A stretch of 64,000 nt of DNA. It comes from Raphanus sativus (lineage: Eukaryota > Streptophyta > Magnoliopsida > Brassicales > Brassicaceae). Below are positions 11,340-23,388 of this stretch, one piece after another. Within the stretch, counting starts at the first letter, position 1. The number at the start of each line of letters is the position of its first letter. A program made the translations under genes and the position numbers. The DNA is taken from NCBI RefSeq assembly GCF_000801105.2, contig NC_079517.1:17493579-17557578 (forward strand), in the 5' to 3' direction. The notes below the pieces were generated by a model, which was not told the DNA's origin, did not search any database, and was given only the letters and a program-made list of their open reading frames with translations.

Positions 11340-11575
11340 CTCCCTCCGTTTCAAATTATTTGTCGTTATTGGGTATAATTTTTGTCTCAAAATAAATTTC
11401 GTTTCCGGTTTTCCATAAAAAAATTATTGACAATATTTTCTACTCAATTTTTCTATTGGTTAAAACATGGTTAGGTGTATTGGTAATGATATATTTATTT
11501 TGAAAATATGTAATCAATGTTTTCTTAATCTGTGTGCATAAACCTAGAACGACAACTAATATAAAACGGAGGGAG
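11340..11575. mobile_element. Stowaway-like MITE (236 bp)
   Basis: Terminal inverted repeats CTCCCTCCGTTTC and AAACGGAGGGAG, flanked by the dinucleotide TA on both sides (11338-11339 and 11576-11577). This is the classic Stowaway (Tc1/mariner-type) structure. Non-coding. Confidence 0.9.
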
Positions 11576-11581
11576 TACTAA

Positions 11582-12276
11582 GAGCATCTCCAAAAGGACG
11601 ACTCTCTAGTTTAGTAGTTTAGAGCTTGCAAAATTCTAAATTTGAAGTTTCAATGTGTTCTTCTCCAAAAGAAAAACTTCAAACATAACTTCAAAATTAT
11701 TTGTCTTTTACATTATGGTCCCTATATTTGTTATAATTAATATAAATCCATAAAACTTATAAATAACTAGTACATATATAAAAATATCACATTAATATTA
11801 ATTAATAAAATCATACAGTATATATATAAATTATAAATATAAATACATAACTAAATATTAAACTACAAGAAAATACACTATATTTTCAAACTTGCAAAAC
11901 TTCATATTTGAACTTTAAAGATGTTTTTAAACCTTAAAACTTCTTATTTTAAGGTTTATATTTAGTTTTATGTGTAAGACTAAAATTTATGAAAACTAAA
12001 ATTTATGAAAACAAATACAAAATATTATAAGATATGATTTTTTCTGAGATTAAAATGATAAACAACAAAATATCTAAAAATCATAAAATGTAATATGTAA
12101 TTGTGAGGATCAAAATGCAAATAAAAATTTGAAACTTCAAATTTGAAGTTTTGAGTAGTAACACTCTATATTTGAAGTTTCACTACTAAAAATTTCAAAT
12201 TTGAAGTTTTGAAGTTTAGTTTAGGAGAACAAAAAACTTCAAATATGAAGTTATAGAGTGTATTTTGGAGATGCTC
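11582..12276. mobile_element. Harbinger/Tourist-like MITE (695 bp)
   Basis: Terminal inverted repeats GAGCATCTCCAAAA and TTTTGGAGATGCTC, flanked by TAA direct repeats (11579-11581 and 12277-12279). A 3-bp TWA duplication and GAGCATCTCC-type ends fit PIF/Harbinger-derived MITEs. The interior is AT-rich and has many AACTTCAAA/TTTGAAGTT words, so it too can fold back. It begins four bases after the right TA of the Stowaway element. Confidence 0.8.
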
Positions 12277-12708
12277 TAAGCTAAACATAGAATAGAGTAA
12301 CAAATGCACTATGTTAATAACAATTTAATTATAAATGCAAAATACTAAAATTTAAAAACTAACTGAAAATCAAAATGTTTTACATCCAAAAAATAAACTA
12401 AAACTAATCCAACACTACAAAATTAATTATAAAATAATTAGTGTAATAGATAATTTTATGTAGAATTAAACTGTATATGATACTGTACAGTAGTATAAAT
12501 ATTGAATTGTGGATTTGAGTTTGAAATATCGAATTGAACTCAACAAACATGCTATTTTGGGCTGAACTCAACAAACATGTTATTTTGGGCCTTTAAAACG
12601 GCCAAGTAATAATATAAATATCAAAGGAATTGTTTTTTTTCAAATCTACAATTTTTTTTGTTCAAACCCAATCTAGTCGTTTATTCTTCTGTGTGATTGT
12701 AACCAATA
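12277..12708. other. AT-rich intergenic DNA
   Basis: No gene seen. A 24-bp phrase (within 12537-12590, GAACTCAACAAACATG) is directly repeated once. Confidence 0.4.
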
Positions 12709-13952
12709 CTAGATTTTGACCCGCACTCCCGTGCGGGTGTATTTTCTATAAAATATGTTGTTATTTATTTTCTATGTCAATATTAGAGTTGGACAAAAAT
12801 CCGAATCCAAAAAATCGAACCGATCCCGATCCAAAAAGAGTACCAAACCCGAACCCAAATTGATTAAATATCTAAATTAATCAAAATTTTGGTATTTAAA
12901 GAACTGAAACCGAATCTGATTCGAATCAAAATATTTCGGATACCCGAAGATATTCGAAATAGATTTATATACTTATATATATTTTAGATTTAATGTATTT
13001 AAAAACATCCAGAATATATCTGATAATTTTAAGTTGGTTTAAATAATAGATAATATATATAACTAGTCATATGTAAATATCTAAAATCGTTAAAGTATAA
13101 TCAAAACACCAAAAATATTTAAAATAATGATTGATTCTCTATCCAAATATTTAAATCAACCAATTTATATGTGACTGAAATCTTTGACCCGAACCGAACC
13201 CGAATGGGTACCCGAATGCCCACCCCTAATTTACAATCTATTTTTTCTTTAAAAACAGAGTAAACATATAATTAATAGCATTTTATGCGTACTATCATAT
13301 ATATTATATTTTTAAAATTTAATGTGAAATAAAAAATCATAAATTAAGTTGGTATATGAAATTTGACTTTTATTGTATTTTTCTTATATATATTGAATAT
13401 ATATTGAAAATATTTTTCAATAATGGTTATTGGAAATTATTTTAGTAAAAATAAATTTTTGAATATATGTATATGTTGAATCAATTTTCGATATAAATCA
13501 ACTTAAAATTATTATTTTGATTTGAAATATATATTTTTTCAGTTTTGTTTTATGATTATTTTAGACCAATGATATTTTTAGAAAATTAGATTAACTAATT
13601 TTGGTATATTTTAAATTTGACCCAAATATATAGTTTTCATACTATAATAAGATTTCCAATTTTCTTAATAAGATATATAGTTAGATTAAAAGCAGTTAGG
13701 TGCAGTTGTAGGTTAATAATATAAACAAAACAGACCCTGTATATATTTCGTTAATATAAAAAACGAAACAAATACCCATTAATAGTTGTAAAAAAGAATG
13801 GGCTATATGATAACTTGATAAGGCTTTGACGTGAAATGAGTTGATTAATTTAGGATAATCTCTCTTTAGTTAAGACCAATAGCATTCTGTGGTAAATATG
13901 CAAAAAAAATAATGGTTATTTTTCATTTGTACTTCACTTTTAATAAGATAGA
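12709..13952 (-). mobile_element. Short non-autonomous Helitron
   Basis: On the minus strand the 3' end is a GC hairpin (CCCGCACGGGAGTGCGGG), then TCAAAAT and CTAG (12712-12709), then a host T. The 5' end is TCTATCTTATTAAAAGTG starting at 13952, preceded by a host A. Both borders follow the A/T insertion rule. No protein is coded. A CCGAA-rich repeat occupies the part next to the 3' hairpin. Confidence 0.7.
12783..13228 (+). repeat. CCGAA-rich repeat, copy B
   Basis: Begins TAGAGTTGGACAAAAATCCG and ends GAATGCCCACCCCTA. Both flanks are CCGAA/CCCGA-rich and the middle is AT-rich. Closest relative in the window is the inverted, gap-cut copy at 7104. It lies within the Helitron at 12709-13952. 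Confidence 0.55.
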
Positions 13953-14429
13953 TATTAAAATAATAAAATTATAGTGAAATCACAAAAGTCTAGCATACTA
14001 AAATACATGTGTACAAAGCAACAAAATTTTAGCTCGAACCTAATTGTTTTAATTATTTTGACTTTGTGCAGTGTACAAAATCTCATTTCCTTTTATATTA
14101 AATTTTTAACCTTATTTCATAAAAATAGTTATAGCTGTAACTCACTCTACTTGATAAGAAAAGGGAAGTTGATTAAATACATTAATAGCTATATATGTGG
14201 AGATATGTTTCTTAATTTAAAAGTGAAAATATTAACTCACAGATTTGATTTGATATGGTATTAATTAATTTAGTGACATAGGTATGTAATTTTTGAGGAA
14301 AACTAAGGGTTATTTTATTTGTGTATTTCAGTTTTAATAGATTAGATTTGCTGGAAACTTAGCGAAAGGGTAAATAAAACATATACATTGTAAAGGTGTA
14401 GACCAAAGAAAACTTGACCAACAAGTAAC
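13953..14429. other. Spacer with a second Helitron 5' end; 3' flank of the P450
   Basis: At about 14341 the minus strand reads TCTATTAAAACTGAAATAC, very like the Helitron 5' end at 13952, so another, partly overwritten Helitron start lies here. The rest is the 3' flank of the P450 gene. No gene seen. Confidence 0.45.
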
Positions 14430-16002
14430 TCAGGTTCTTTCATGCATCCTCACAAACAAACCACCTTTGATTCTAAGTGTCACAGACAACAGAATCTCAG
14501 GACGCTCCTTCTTCCCCGGAACCTCAAAAACAAACCTGTCCAGCACAGCGGCAACTATCGATTTCATCTGAATATAAGCCATCTCTTTCCCTAAACACAT
14601 CCTTGGTCCTGCATGAAACACCGGAAACTTGTAAGGATTCTCACCTCTAAACCCACCATTTGTTTCATCAATCCACCTCTCTGGATCAAACCTATCACAA
14701 CCCTTCCCCCAAATACTCTCCATCCTCCCCATCGCGTACGCGTTGTAACTTATCCCCCAAGCTTTCCCTACAAATGTCCCATCAGGCAGTACATTGTCCT
14801 CAACACAGCTCATTGTGTCCACTGGCACAGGGGGATATAACCTAAGAGATTCAGTTATCGCTGCGTGCAGATAGTTCATCAGTTTAAGATCCTCAAACCC
14901 GTAAACTTCACCGAATCGCTTCCCTGTTCGTGCTCTAATCGAGGTCAGCTCTTGTCTGATTTTGTTTTCAACTTCTGGATGATTAGAGAGCAACCAGAAG
15001 AACCAGCTCAAAGCAGAGGATGTGGTGTCTCGTCCCGCCAGTATGAAACTAATGACAATATCACGAAGCAGCTCAGGTGAACTCATCTCCTCGATGTTGA
15101 TGAATCTTGAAAGCAAATCCTCGTTCTTGTTACTTGACCTAGCTTGATCATCAATCCTTTTACGCACGATATCGTCGGCGAATTTATGGACGGTCACGAT
15201 TGATTCTCTCAGAAGCTTCTCTGATCCTATGTCAAGTTTCTTCTTGATCTTCCATGAATACGAGACCACGGATTGAAACCGTTTCGAGATGATCGTCGCC
15301 GCCGTCTCGAAGGCTCTCATAAACTCTACACCGTCTGCTCCGTCGTCGCCGAGGCAAGCGGCATCGACGTTGAATGCTAACTTGCATATGTTATCAAAGG
15401 CGAAACGCTCTAATATGTCTTGAAGGTCTATGGATTCTCCGCTGGTCGCCGCCGCTGCTAACACTGGAACAAGCCTAGAGTCGGAGAAAGTGAGACTTAA
15501 AGTGAATTAGATTAGCTGAGATATATTATATATATACAGTAACAGACCTGGTGTTGATTTCGACGGTGACGTTGGTCATAACGAAGTCACGGAGCGACCT
15601 AGTACTGAACTCGTAGCTCGCCGTCTTTCTCTGTTTCCACCACATCTCGCCGTCGGAGTTAAAGATCCCACGGCCAAGAAAATCCTCAAGAAGCGAGATG
15701 AACCGCTCGCCTTTAGGGAAGCTATCGAACTTCGTCTTGAGCATGAACTCGACGTTTGCTGGATTCGCCGTCATGACGAACTGTTGCTTCCCTGGTCGCC
15801 GGAAAACAGCTGTCTGTGTCGGGCATCGAGACAGAGTCTCTACAGTCCAGTCGAGGAAACGGTGACGGTTTTTCACCAGTCCAGGTATGCTTCCGACGAT
15901 CGGGTAGGATTTGAAACCGATGTGTGTGGAAGGTTGCCTTGGGAAGATGAATAAGATGAAGATAGGGAGAGAGATGAGGAAGAAGATGATGAGAAACTCC
16001 AT
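14430..16002 (-). CDS. Cytochrome P450, CYP94 family (CYP94D-like)
   Basis: Two exons, 16002-15548 and 15474-14430, separated by a 73-bp intron with GT/AG borders, encode 499 aa. An N-terminal hydrophobic anchor (residues about 3-20) should hold it in the ER membrane. Key P450 features are present: the oxygen-binding I-helix AGRDTT (298-303), ESLR of the K-helix (360-363), DPERW, and the haem loop FHAGPRMCLG with the cysteine ligand at 445. The sequence around GFKSYPIVGS and LDWTVETLSRCPTQT fits CYP94D; CYP94 enzymes hydroxylate the omega carbon of fatty acids, and some subfamilies act on jasmonoyl-isoleucine. The likely Arabidopsis partner is CYP94D2 (At3g56630, from memory). The ATG at 16002 is chosen because the membrane anchor begins there; an upstream in-frame extension to 16104 is unlikely. 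All catalytic residues are intact. Confidence 0.9.
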
Positions 16003-16799
16003 TTGTCTTCTTGTCTGAGCTGCCTTTTTCACTTTAGTTTCAAACCAAGTGTTTGTGGTGGTGGGGGTATCAAATTGAATTGAAACAGAAAAGGGGAGAA
16101 ACAAGTCGGTTCAATTAGATCTATTCCATACCGAAATCTTACCAAAGCTTAATTATGGGCCATCTGAATTCTGTAAACTTCCGGAAAACACACACATTCC
16201 ACATTAAACAAAAAAAAAACAAAAAAAAAAACAGTGGAGAATCTAGAGATGACCTTTCTTTTGCAACAACAGTAGAGATGACTATTCATGCTTGCTACAC
16301 TTTTTTTTTTTACTTCTAATAGAACTATTTCTTAATCAATATCGTATGCTAAACTGTATAAATCTACAATATAATTTTTTGTCCGTATGCTAAACTGTCT
16401 TCATTTTTTGTCCATCTGCTGACCTATATCAATCAACAATAGAACTTTCTTACGAAGAGAAGTATATGGCTGAAAGTGGTAACAGTTACATGAATTTAGT
16501 GGAATAAAAATTTGATGGAGTAGAATGAATGGAATTAGTTAAAAATGGAATATATTTATATTATTCATTTTTATTAAAATTTTCAAGAAATGTTAAAAAA
16601 TCATACTATTTAAATGATTGCGAAATTGATCAAATGAATATTTTATTCTATTCAGTTTAAATGTTAAAAAATCTATGAAATTTATGGAATAAGTCATTTT
16701 ATATCATTCTATTTAAAATTTTGACAATCCTGTGGCAGCATAGAAAAAATTGTTATCCTTAATTATAATTAAAAAATTAATTATATTTAAAATATGTAA
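16003..16799. other. P450 promoter and AT-rich spacer
   Basis: Includes the upstream region of the minus-strand P450 gene. Beyond about 16300 it is AT-rich with no gene. Short near-repeats of a CCGTATGCTAAACTGT phrase occur at about 16343 and 16382. Confidence 0.4.
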
Positions 16800-17458
16800 C
16801 TAAAACAATATTGAAATTAATTAAATATCTGAATTATTCCAAATTTTGGTATATAGAGAACAAAAATCGAATCTAATTTGAATTGGAGTATTTCAGATAC
16901 CCGAATGTATCCAAAATAGATTTATATACTTATATATATTAATTATTTTTAGATTCAACTTAATAAGAAAAATCCAGAATATATATGATATTTTTAAATT
17001 GGTTTAAATACTTGAAAATAAATACGAATAGTCAAAAGTAAATATCTAAAATTGTTAAACTATACTCAAAACACCAAAAATACATGAAAAAATATTGATT
17101 CTCAATCCAAATATTTAAACTAAACCAATTTATATGTTAAGTTTAGGTATTCTGATATATGCTATTCGATTTAAATGTAATATATTGTTTTTAATAGACT
17201 TTGAGAATCAATATTTTTTCAACTACCTAAAATGTCAACTTTTGAGGACTTAAGATTTGGTGGGAAAGGTAAATTATTCTTTACTTTTTTTTGTTTCCGT
17301 CATTTTAGGTATAAGTTGTAATTATTTCAGGAAAACATTCAAGCGGAAAAGACATTGTTTTGAATTTAAATTAATTAAATTCCCGGTGGCATTGTGTTAT
17401 AAATATTGTGCAAGTCTAAGGAATATTTTTATTTGTACTTCAATTTTAATAGATTAGA
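16800..17458 (-). mobile_element. Helitron 5' end with degenerate CCGAA repeat, copy C
   Basis: At about 17453 the minus strand reads TCTATTAAAATTGAAGTAC, the same Helitron 5' end type as at 13952 and 14341. Within 16800-17160 lies a decayed relative of the CCGAA repeat (shared phrases such as CAAAACACCAAAAAT and the ATATTTAAAC...ACCAATTTATATGT region). The 3' hairpin and CTAG end are not found, so the left end is truncated. Confidence 0.5.
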
Positions 17459-19145
17459 TAATACAAACTATAAAATAGAAGGAGTTGCTTTTAAAACCTT
17501 TAAACAGCAGGAAAGGAGACAAAGTCACAGACCCTTCATTTCAGTTGAATAGTGCCTCTAAACTATTTATTAGGATTTTTCTTATAATTGTACATATATA
17601 TTATTATGTGTATGAAAAGTGTAACTTAGGCTGCTATGTTGAGAAGTCTCCTTCAAACTATATTCAAAATCTAATCAACACCTAAAAGTTGATTTCTTTA
17701 AGTAGTTATTGGGTTTTAGATTTTAGTTTTAGATTTTGGTTTTTAATTTTTCATGTTTTCGTTTTTGCTTTTCAGCCTTTTATTTTTGTTTTGGTTTTTA
17801 ATTTTTTTAAAAGATTTTTCTTTTTGGGTTTTCTGTATTTAAGTTTTCAAAATAACTAATATATTATTTTAAGTAATACAAAAAGTAATAAAATATTTAG
17901 AAGTTAACCTTGAATTTATCAGATAGTGACTATTATAAAAAAATTAAAATAAAAAAATACTTAAACATATTTTTAAATTATTATACTTTAAGAAGCTTAT
18001 ATTATACTAAAAATATAAATAATAGAATATTTATAAATTATAAAATAAAATACTTAAATTTCGGAAACTATTTTTTATAACTTTCTTATATAGATTATTT
18101 ATGAATTTTAGAATTTGAGTGTAATTTTTTTTCTTTTTTTAATTAATATATATATTGTATTACTAACATTTTATTTTTTAAATATTTTTGTTATTGTTTA
18201 GTGTGTCTAATAATTATTAAAATTATTCAATAATTTTAATTATAGAAAGTAATAAATGATTGTTTACAATTAAATAATATTATATATGAACATCTAAATT
18301 TATTTTACAGATATGAAACAAAAATATTATTTCCGTTTATTGTTTAAATGATATCTTATGTACAAAACCTTTTAACGGAATTTTAAATTTCAGAAAATAT
18401 TTTTTAGTTATCAGTTAATTATACAAAGCACTTCTACAAAAAGAAAAAAAAATATTGTCCACAGAAATTGGTTTTTGGTTTTCTACAAAAATGGATAAGA
18501 TTTTGAAAATTTACAATTGACAAAGTAAAAACGTATATTGTCCAAAACAAATTTTCTGCCAAGATTTCAGCTGTTAATATATGTCTAGAGATGTGAAACA
18601 CACACAAATCTAACGAAAAAATAACTTTATGTATAAAATAGAAAACAGAGAGTTTATATATAAGTTTATTTAGGTGCAAGACACACCTTTGTGTTGCAAA
18701 ACCTCAACAACTCTTTTACAAAAATATACTCTTCATTTTCCATAGACATATTTATTGTTGAGAAAATTGGATAAAAAGGACACATCCAAATTGAGATTGT
18801 CTCATTAGAACTTAACCACTGGATTTTAGGAAATTAGGATTTATAATAATGTTAATACTAAACTACCCCTATAAAAACTGAATTATTGATTAACTAAAAA
18901 TAAATATTAATCTTCTTAACACTAAAAAAAGAAATACTAATTCCCGTGATTAACTATAATCCCTCATTAACAAAAAGATACCCTAATCCCTCAATTTTCT
19001 TCTTCGTCGCCTAACTCCTTCCCTCTTTTACCATGGCTTTTTTTGGAACACCTTCTACCATGGCTAAATCACTATTCTATCTCTCCTAGCTTCTTCCTCT
19101 TCGTCAATGATGGTAAAGTCACTTTCTCTACTCTTGATTTTTGAC
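17459..19145. other. AT-rich intergenic DNA
   Basis: No gene or transposon end recognised. Very AT-rich up to about 18700. From about 18960 it turns into 5' leader-like CT-rich sequence before the RPA1-like pseudogene. Confidence 0.4.
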
Positions 19146-20011
19146 AAACCCCACCAACTGTCAACAGCTCCACCGCTGCAGTTACTAAAGTGGAGACAGT
19201 GACACTGAACGAGATTCACAAATTCTTAGAAAATGAGTCACCACAGGTCTAGCCTTCCTCACATAAATTTACATTTGTTTCTGTTTTTATTCTTACTATT
19301 TACACCCATCTAAACATTCAGGTCGCTAGCTTCATCTGCACTGCAACAATAACGGAAGTCATGGAAGAATATGGTTGGTACTTCATCTCCTGCACCGCCT
19401 GCAAGTAGCAACTGGAAAGGTCAGAAACATCTTTCATTTGCCCTAACTCCAAGTGCAAGAAACCAAACACTGTCGGGCTCATCAGGTTAGTTTCATTTAG
19501 AAAAATATACAGAACATATGCGTCACCGCACAACTAACGAGCTACCAAGCTTCCATTTGATTACACATATTCCTTTATCGTCTATGGTATATATACCGGT
19601 TCGAGGTTAAAGTTCGCGATGACAGTGGCAATGAAGCAACCTTTGTGATTTTTGACAAAGAAGCACTGAAATTGGTGGTAAGACAGGCGCCTGACGTCAT
19701 GAATGAGATGAGTGAGGTAAGAACAATCAAAAAGTTAAACAGAGCTTATCATTCAGTCTAACTAACCAAATGTTTATACCATGTAGTCTGGTGAAAACGG
19801 TTCAAATGAAGATCCTGGCACTGCAACACCTCAATGTGTCCTAGACATTGTGTGGCGCACGTGCACGTTCCAAGTGAAGGTCAATGACTTCAATTTCAAA
19901 TCAGCTCGCACGACAGCTACAGTATCCTGCATTGTTGATGCTGATATTCAGAATGGTCAAACCTTGCAAACCAATGATGAGAAGAAGGATGGCAAGCGCC
20001 AACGTCTCAAC
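19146..20011 (+). pseudogene. RPA1-like single-stranded DNA-binding protein, broken C-terminal part
   Basis: Four exon-like pieces at about 19146-19247, 19321-19485, 19585-19716 and 19787-20011. They read VETVTLNEIHKFLENESPQ, then VASFICTATITEVMEEYGW with the zinc-ribbon half CTAC, then CPNSKC, then FEVKVRDDSGNEATFVIFD and a C-terminal tail ending KKDGKRQRLN. This is the C-terminal OB-fold with zinc ribbon of the large RPA subunit (Rep_fac-A_C type). An in-frame TAG directly follows CTACK, and the N-terminal OB folds are missing, so it is a pseudogene or fragment. RPA1-like genes are often carried by plant Helitrons, and Helitron ends lie on both sides. A complete relative is at 59008-61423. 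Confidence 0.75.
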
Positions 20012-20640
20012 TAGGCTCCCCAGCATTGAAGTTTTTAATTTTAGCTTTCAAAGTTTTTCTTATCACTAATGCTTTGTTTTTTAATCAGAACTAAGATTCT
20101 AGCTAAGTTGTTTTGTTTTTCGTCAGAACCAAGATCTCAATTATGTATTAGGTTTTATTAATTATATTATGATATGCTACCTATTTTATGCTATTCTACC
20201 TATTGTTTTAGCTTTCCAAGTTTTTTTTATCATTAATGCTTTGTTTTTTATGAGAATAAGATTCTAGCCAAGTCTGTTTTTGTTTTTTGATCACGTCAGA
20301 ATGTATTAGATTTTTAAGTTATGTTATGCTTTGCTAGCTATTTTTAAGTTTCTCAAACAAATATAGATTTCAAATCTAAATAACTTGGCTATTCTGCTTC
20401 GCAACCTTTCTATATAATCAGTGTTGTAATAATTTGGTAAGTACATATTTGGCGTTTTATGGTGCCCATCTGATGGGTCACATGATTAGTTGAATGTGTT
20501 AAAGAGTAGCTACATTAAGATTGCTTACAATGGCAAATAAAATTAAAAGAAAAGCAAGTGGCAGTAAGAAAATATGCATAAATTGAAGTTTTCTATTAGG
20601 ATTCTCACATACGTGTTCGTATTTTCAAATGCAATGTGAA
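20012..20640. other. 3' flank of the RPA1-like pseudogene
   Basis: No gene. A phrase of the form TTTTAATCAGAACTAAGATTCTAG with surrounding sequence is repeated two or three times in degenerate form between 20030 and 20300. Confidence 0.35.
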
Positions 20641-21480
20641 AAATAAAAAATAAAAAATAAGTAAATTTTCAATATAAAAAATAGAAAAACTACATCAAAC
20701 ATATATCTGAAAATATTTAGTAAAATAAATAATAACTAAATATGAAATATAAGAAATACACATATTACATTAACCATCTATCATAATATTAAAATCTAAT
20801 ATAAAAGCAAAACAACTTGAATAAGTAAATATACAGTATAAGAAAAAGTAAATATACAATATAAAAAATGTAAAAATTACATTACACACCTATCTTAAAA
20901 TTTTACGGTTTTACATTTTTATTATTTCCAAATATTTTTGTAAGTAAATATACAATATAAGAAAAATAAGCATACAATATAAAGCCAGAAAATTAGAGTA
21001 AGTAAATATACGATATAAGAAAAATAAAAAATAAGTAAATTAATATACAATTAAGAAAAATAAATATTACATTAAACATCTATTGTAAATAAAATATTAT
21101 GATTTGATATAAAATGCCAAACAATTAGAATAAGTAAATACACAATATAATAAAAATAAATAATAGTCAAATAAACAATATAAGAAATTGAAAAACTACA
21201 TTAACATCTATCTGAAAATGTATATTTGTACACTTTTATTATTTTCAAATATTTTATAAGTAAATAAACATTATAAGAAAAACAAGCAGATAATATAAGA
21301 AATAGAAATACTATATTAAACATATATCATAATATTATCATTTGATATAAAAGCAAGAAAATTAGAATAAGTAAATATATAATATAAGAAAAAATAAACA
21401 ATAAGTAAATATACAAAATTAAAAATTTACATTAAACTTCTATCGTAAAGAGAAATAGAAATATTACATAAAATATAGTA
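20641..21480. repeat. Degenerate AT-rich tandem repeat
   Basis: The phrase AAGTAAATATACAATATAAG recurs with small changes at about 20823, 20942, 21000, 21130, 21255, 21370 and 21400, interleaved with an ACATTAAACATCTATC motif. A higher-order unit is visible: the TTTTATTATTT phrase at 20917 returns at 21234, a spacing of 317 bp. A shorter relative of the same sequence appears near 30260-30310. Non-coding. Confidence 0.55.
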
Positions 21481-22148
21481 AAAGTCTCTTCTATACAAAA
21501 AAAAATATGTTTGGATAAGTTCACTTTTGTGTTACAAAAAAAAGTATAAGTTCACATGTAAATAGTGAAGAATCAACTTACATGAAATATTTCCCATACG
21601 GCTTCATCACTCATAGTTTCTTCATCTCTAGGCATAAGTGTCTTGCAAATTCTCCAGAAAAATGTAAATATGCAAAAAAATATACTCATCATTCAATTTT
21701 GCAGTTATAGCGTATGCAAAGGAAATATAGAGTAGAGACTGCATTTTGAAAATAAAAATATATTGTTTCTAAATCAGTAAGATGGAGAGAAAGGCGAATG
21801 AAAATTATGGGTTTTTTACCATGCACATGACTGTTTCCAGTATTTCTCCTTTCAGCTCATCACACAAATGAGCAAGAATCATTCTTTTCTAAGAACAAAA
21901 AAAAAACATAATGAGTTACAACTTTCTGGAATGCTGGTAAGTATTATTGAACAATAACTAAGAAACCAAGTCCATATCTATCATAAGAAAACACACCAGC
22001 CATAAACACACACAAGCAATGGTAAGACACAACCAAATCCTTCATCATAAACAATTGCAACACAAGGAGTGATGGACACAACCATCTATCATAAACAAAC
22101 TTACCATCCATAAATACAGCCGCAATTAATATTACAATTTAAAGAGTA
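21481..22148. other. Intergenic DNA, nothing firm
   Basis: Slightly less AT-rich than its surroundings. No open frame or family recognised. Ends at a Helitron border. Confidence 0.35.
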
Positions 22149-22742
22149 CTAGATTCTGACCCGCCCTTAAAAGGCGGATATATTTTTTGTTTTAATTTTA
22201 ATTTTCATATTTGTGTGTGTGTTGGTTATATTTGTGAATAAGTCTTAATCAAAATACATTTTATTGAATAATTGCGATTTAAAATTGATCTGGTATACGT
22301 TCGGTTAGGACTGGGTTGCGGGTTAAACCTGGTTCGCTGACCCGTCAACCTGCGGATTTCAATTTCTTTTGGTCAAAAAGTCTGACCCGCATAATCCGCA
22401 AAAAATAAATTTGTATTTGCTCCGCTTAATTTTGCGGTTATCGGGAGATTATATTTTTTTGACCCGCCTTAAAAGGGCGGATATATTTTTTTGTTTTATA
22501 TCTTCTTAGAAGTTTAATTTTTATATTTTTGTTCTTAAGTCATATTTGTGATTTTAGTCATATTTGTGATTTTCTTGGTATAATATTTCTCCTAAATGGT
22601 TAATAAGAGGTTTTAATCTATTTTATTAAAATAGTTGAACCACACCTATATCTATAAAAAATTATAATTATAAAATGACTATAAAAACTGAAACATAAAC
22701 AAAAAACATATTCGCCCTTTGAAAGGGCATGTCATAATCTAG
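22149..22742. mobile_element. Two inverted Helitron 3' ends with a third copy inside
   Basis: The left border reads (minus strand) a CCGCCTTTTAAGGGCGG hairpin, then GTCAGAAT and CTAG (22152-22149), then host T. The right border reads (plus strand) GCCCTTTGAAAGGGC, ATGTCATAAT, CTAG (22739-22742), then host T. The two ends are related in sequence but face outwards. A third copy of the hairpin, ACCCGCCTTAAAAGGGCGG, sits at about 22461 in the left orientation without CTAG. No 5' TC end was found between them. This is either two fused truncated elements or a Helitron that gained extra terminators. Confidence 0.6.
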
Positions 22743-23385
22743 TAATAATATTAAACAGGAATACTAATTTACTTTTTTATTAATAACTTATAATATTTTT
22801 ATATTTTTTAAGATTTAAAACTTAATTTTATAATAATTTTAAAATATTTTTGAACACGCAAAATTCTTACATTTGCACTGAACAGGCAAGCTATTATATG
22901 TTGATAAAATAATCATTTAAAATAACCGAATTTATATGTACATATTAGTCGACCATGTAGATATTTATTATTAGATGCTGAATACATTTTATAACTGTCG
23001 AGTACTATATGTGTATAATACGAAAGTGGTTGCGAGAATATTGGCACTAAAGGGGAAGTTACAAAATTCAATATTATTAATCTATTCAATATTATTTCTG
23101 TAACTAAAATAAATAAATAATTGGACATAAGTTTGTATCAATTGGTCATGTTGAAGAATTAATAGAATATAGATGTGACACTTGGAGAGTTTTTTTGTGT
23201 TTTTTTCTTTTGTTTTTGGGCTAAACTCTCCATTTTGAATATATACCGAAACATATGTTAGTATGGAGCACACAAAAGTTTTCACTGTAGTCTGTTTTTT
23301 TTAGTTAGAGGCACTTATATATATATATTATCCACATTTGTTAAAGAAAATTAAAAATTTAGATGGGAACACGTGCCCGTACACC
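22743..23385. other. AT-rich intergenic DNA
   Basis: No gene recognised on either strand; short minus-strand frames around 22913-23285 show no recognisable features. Confidence 0.35.
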
Positions 23386-23388
23386 TTA

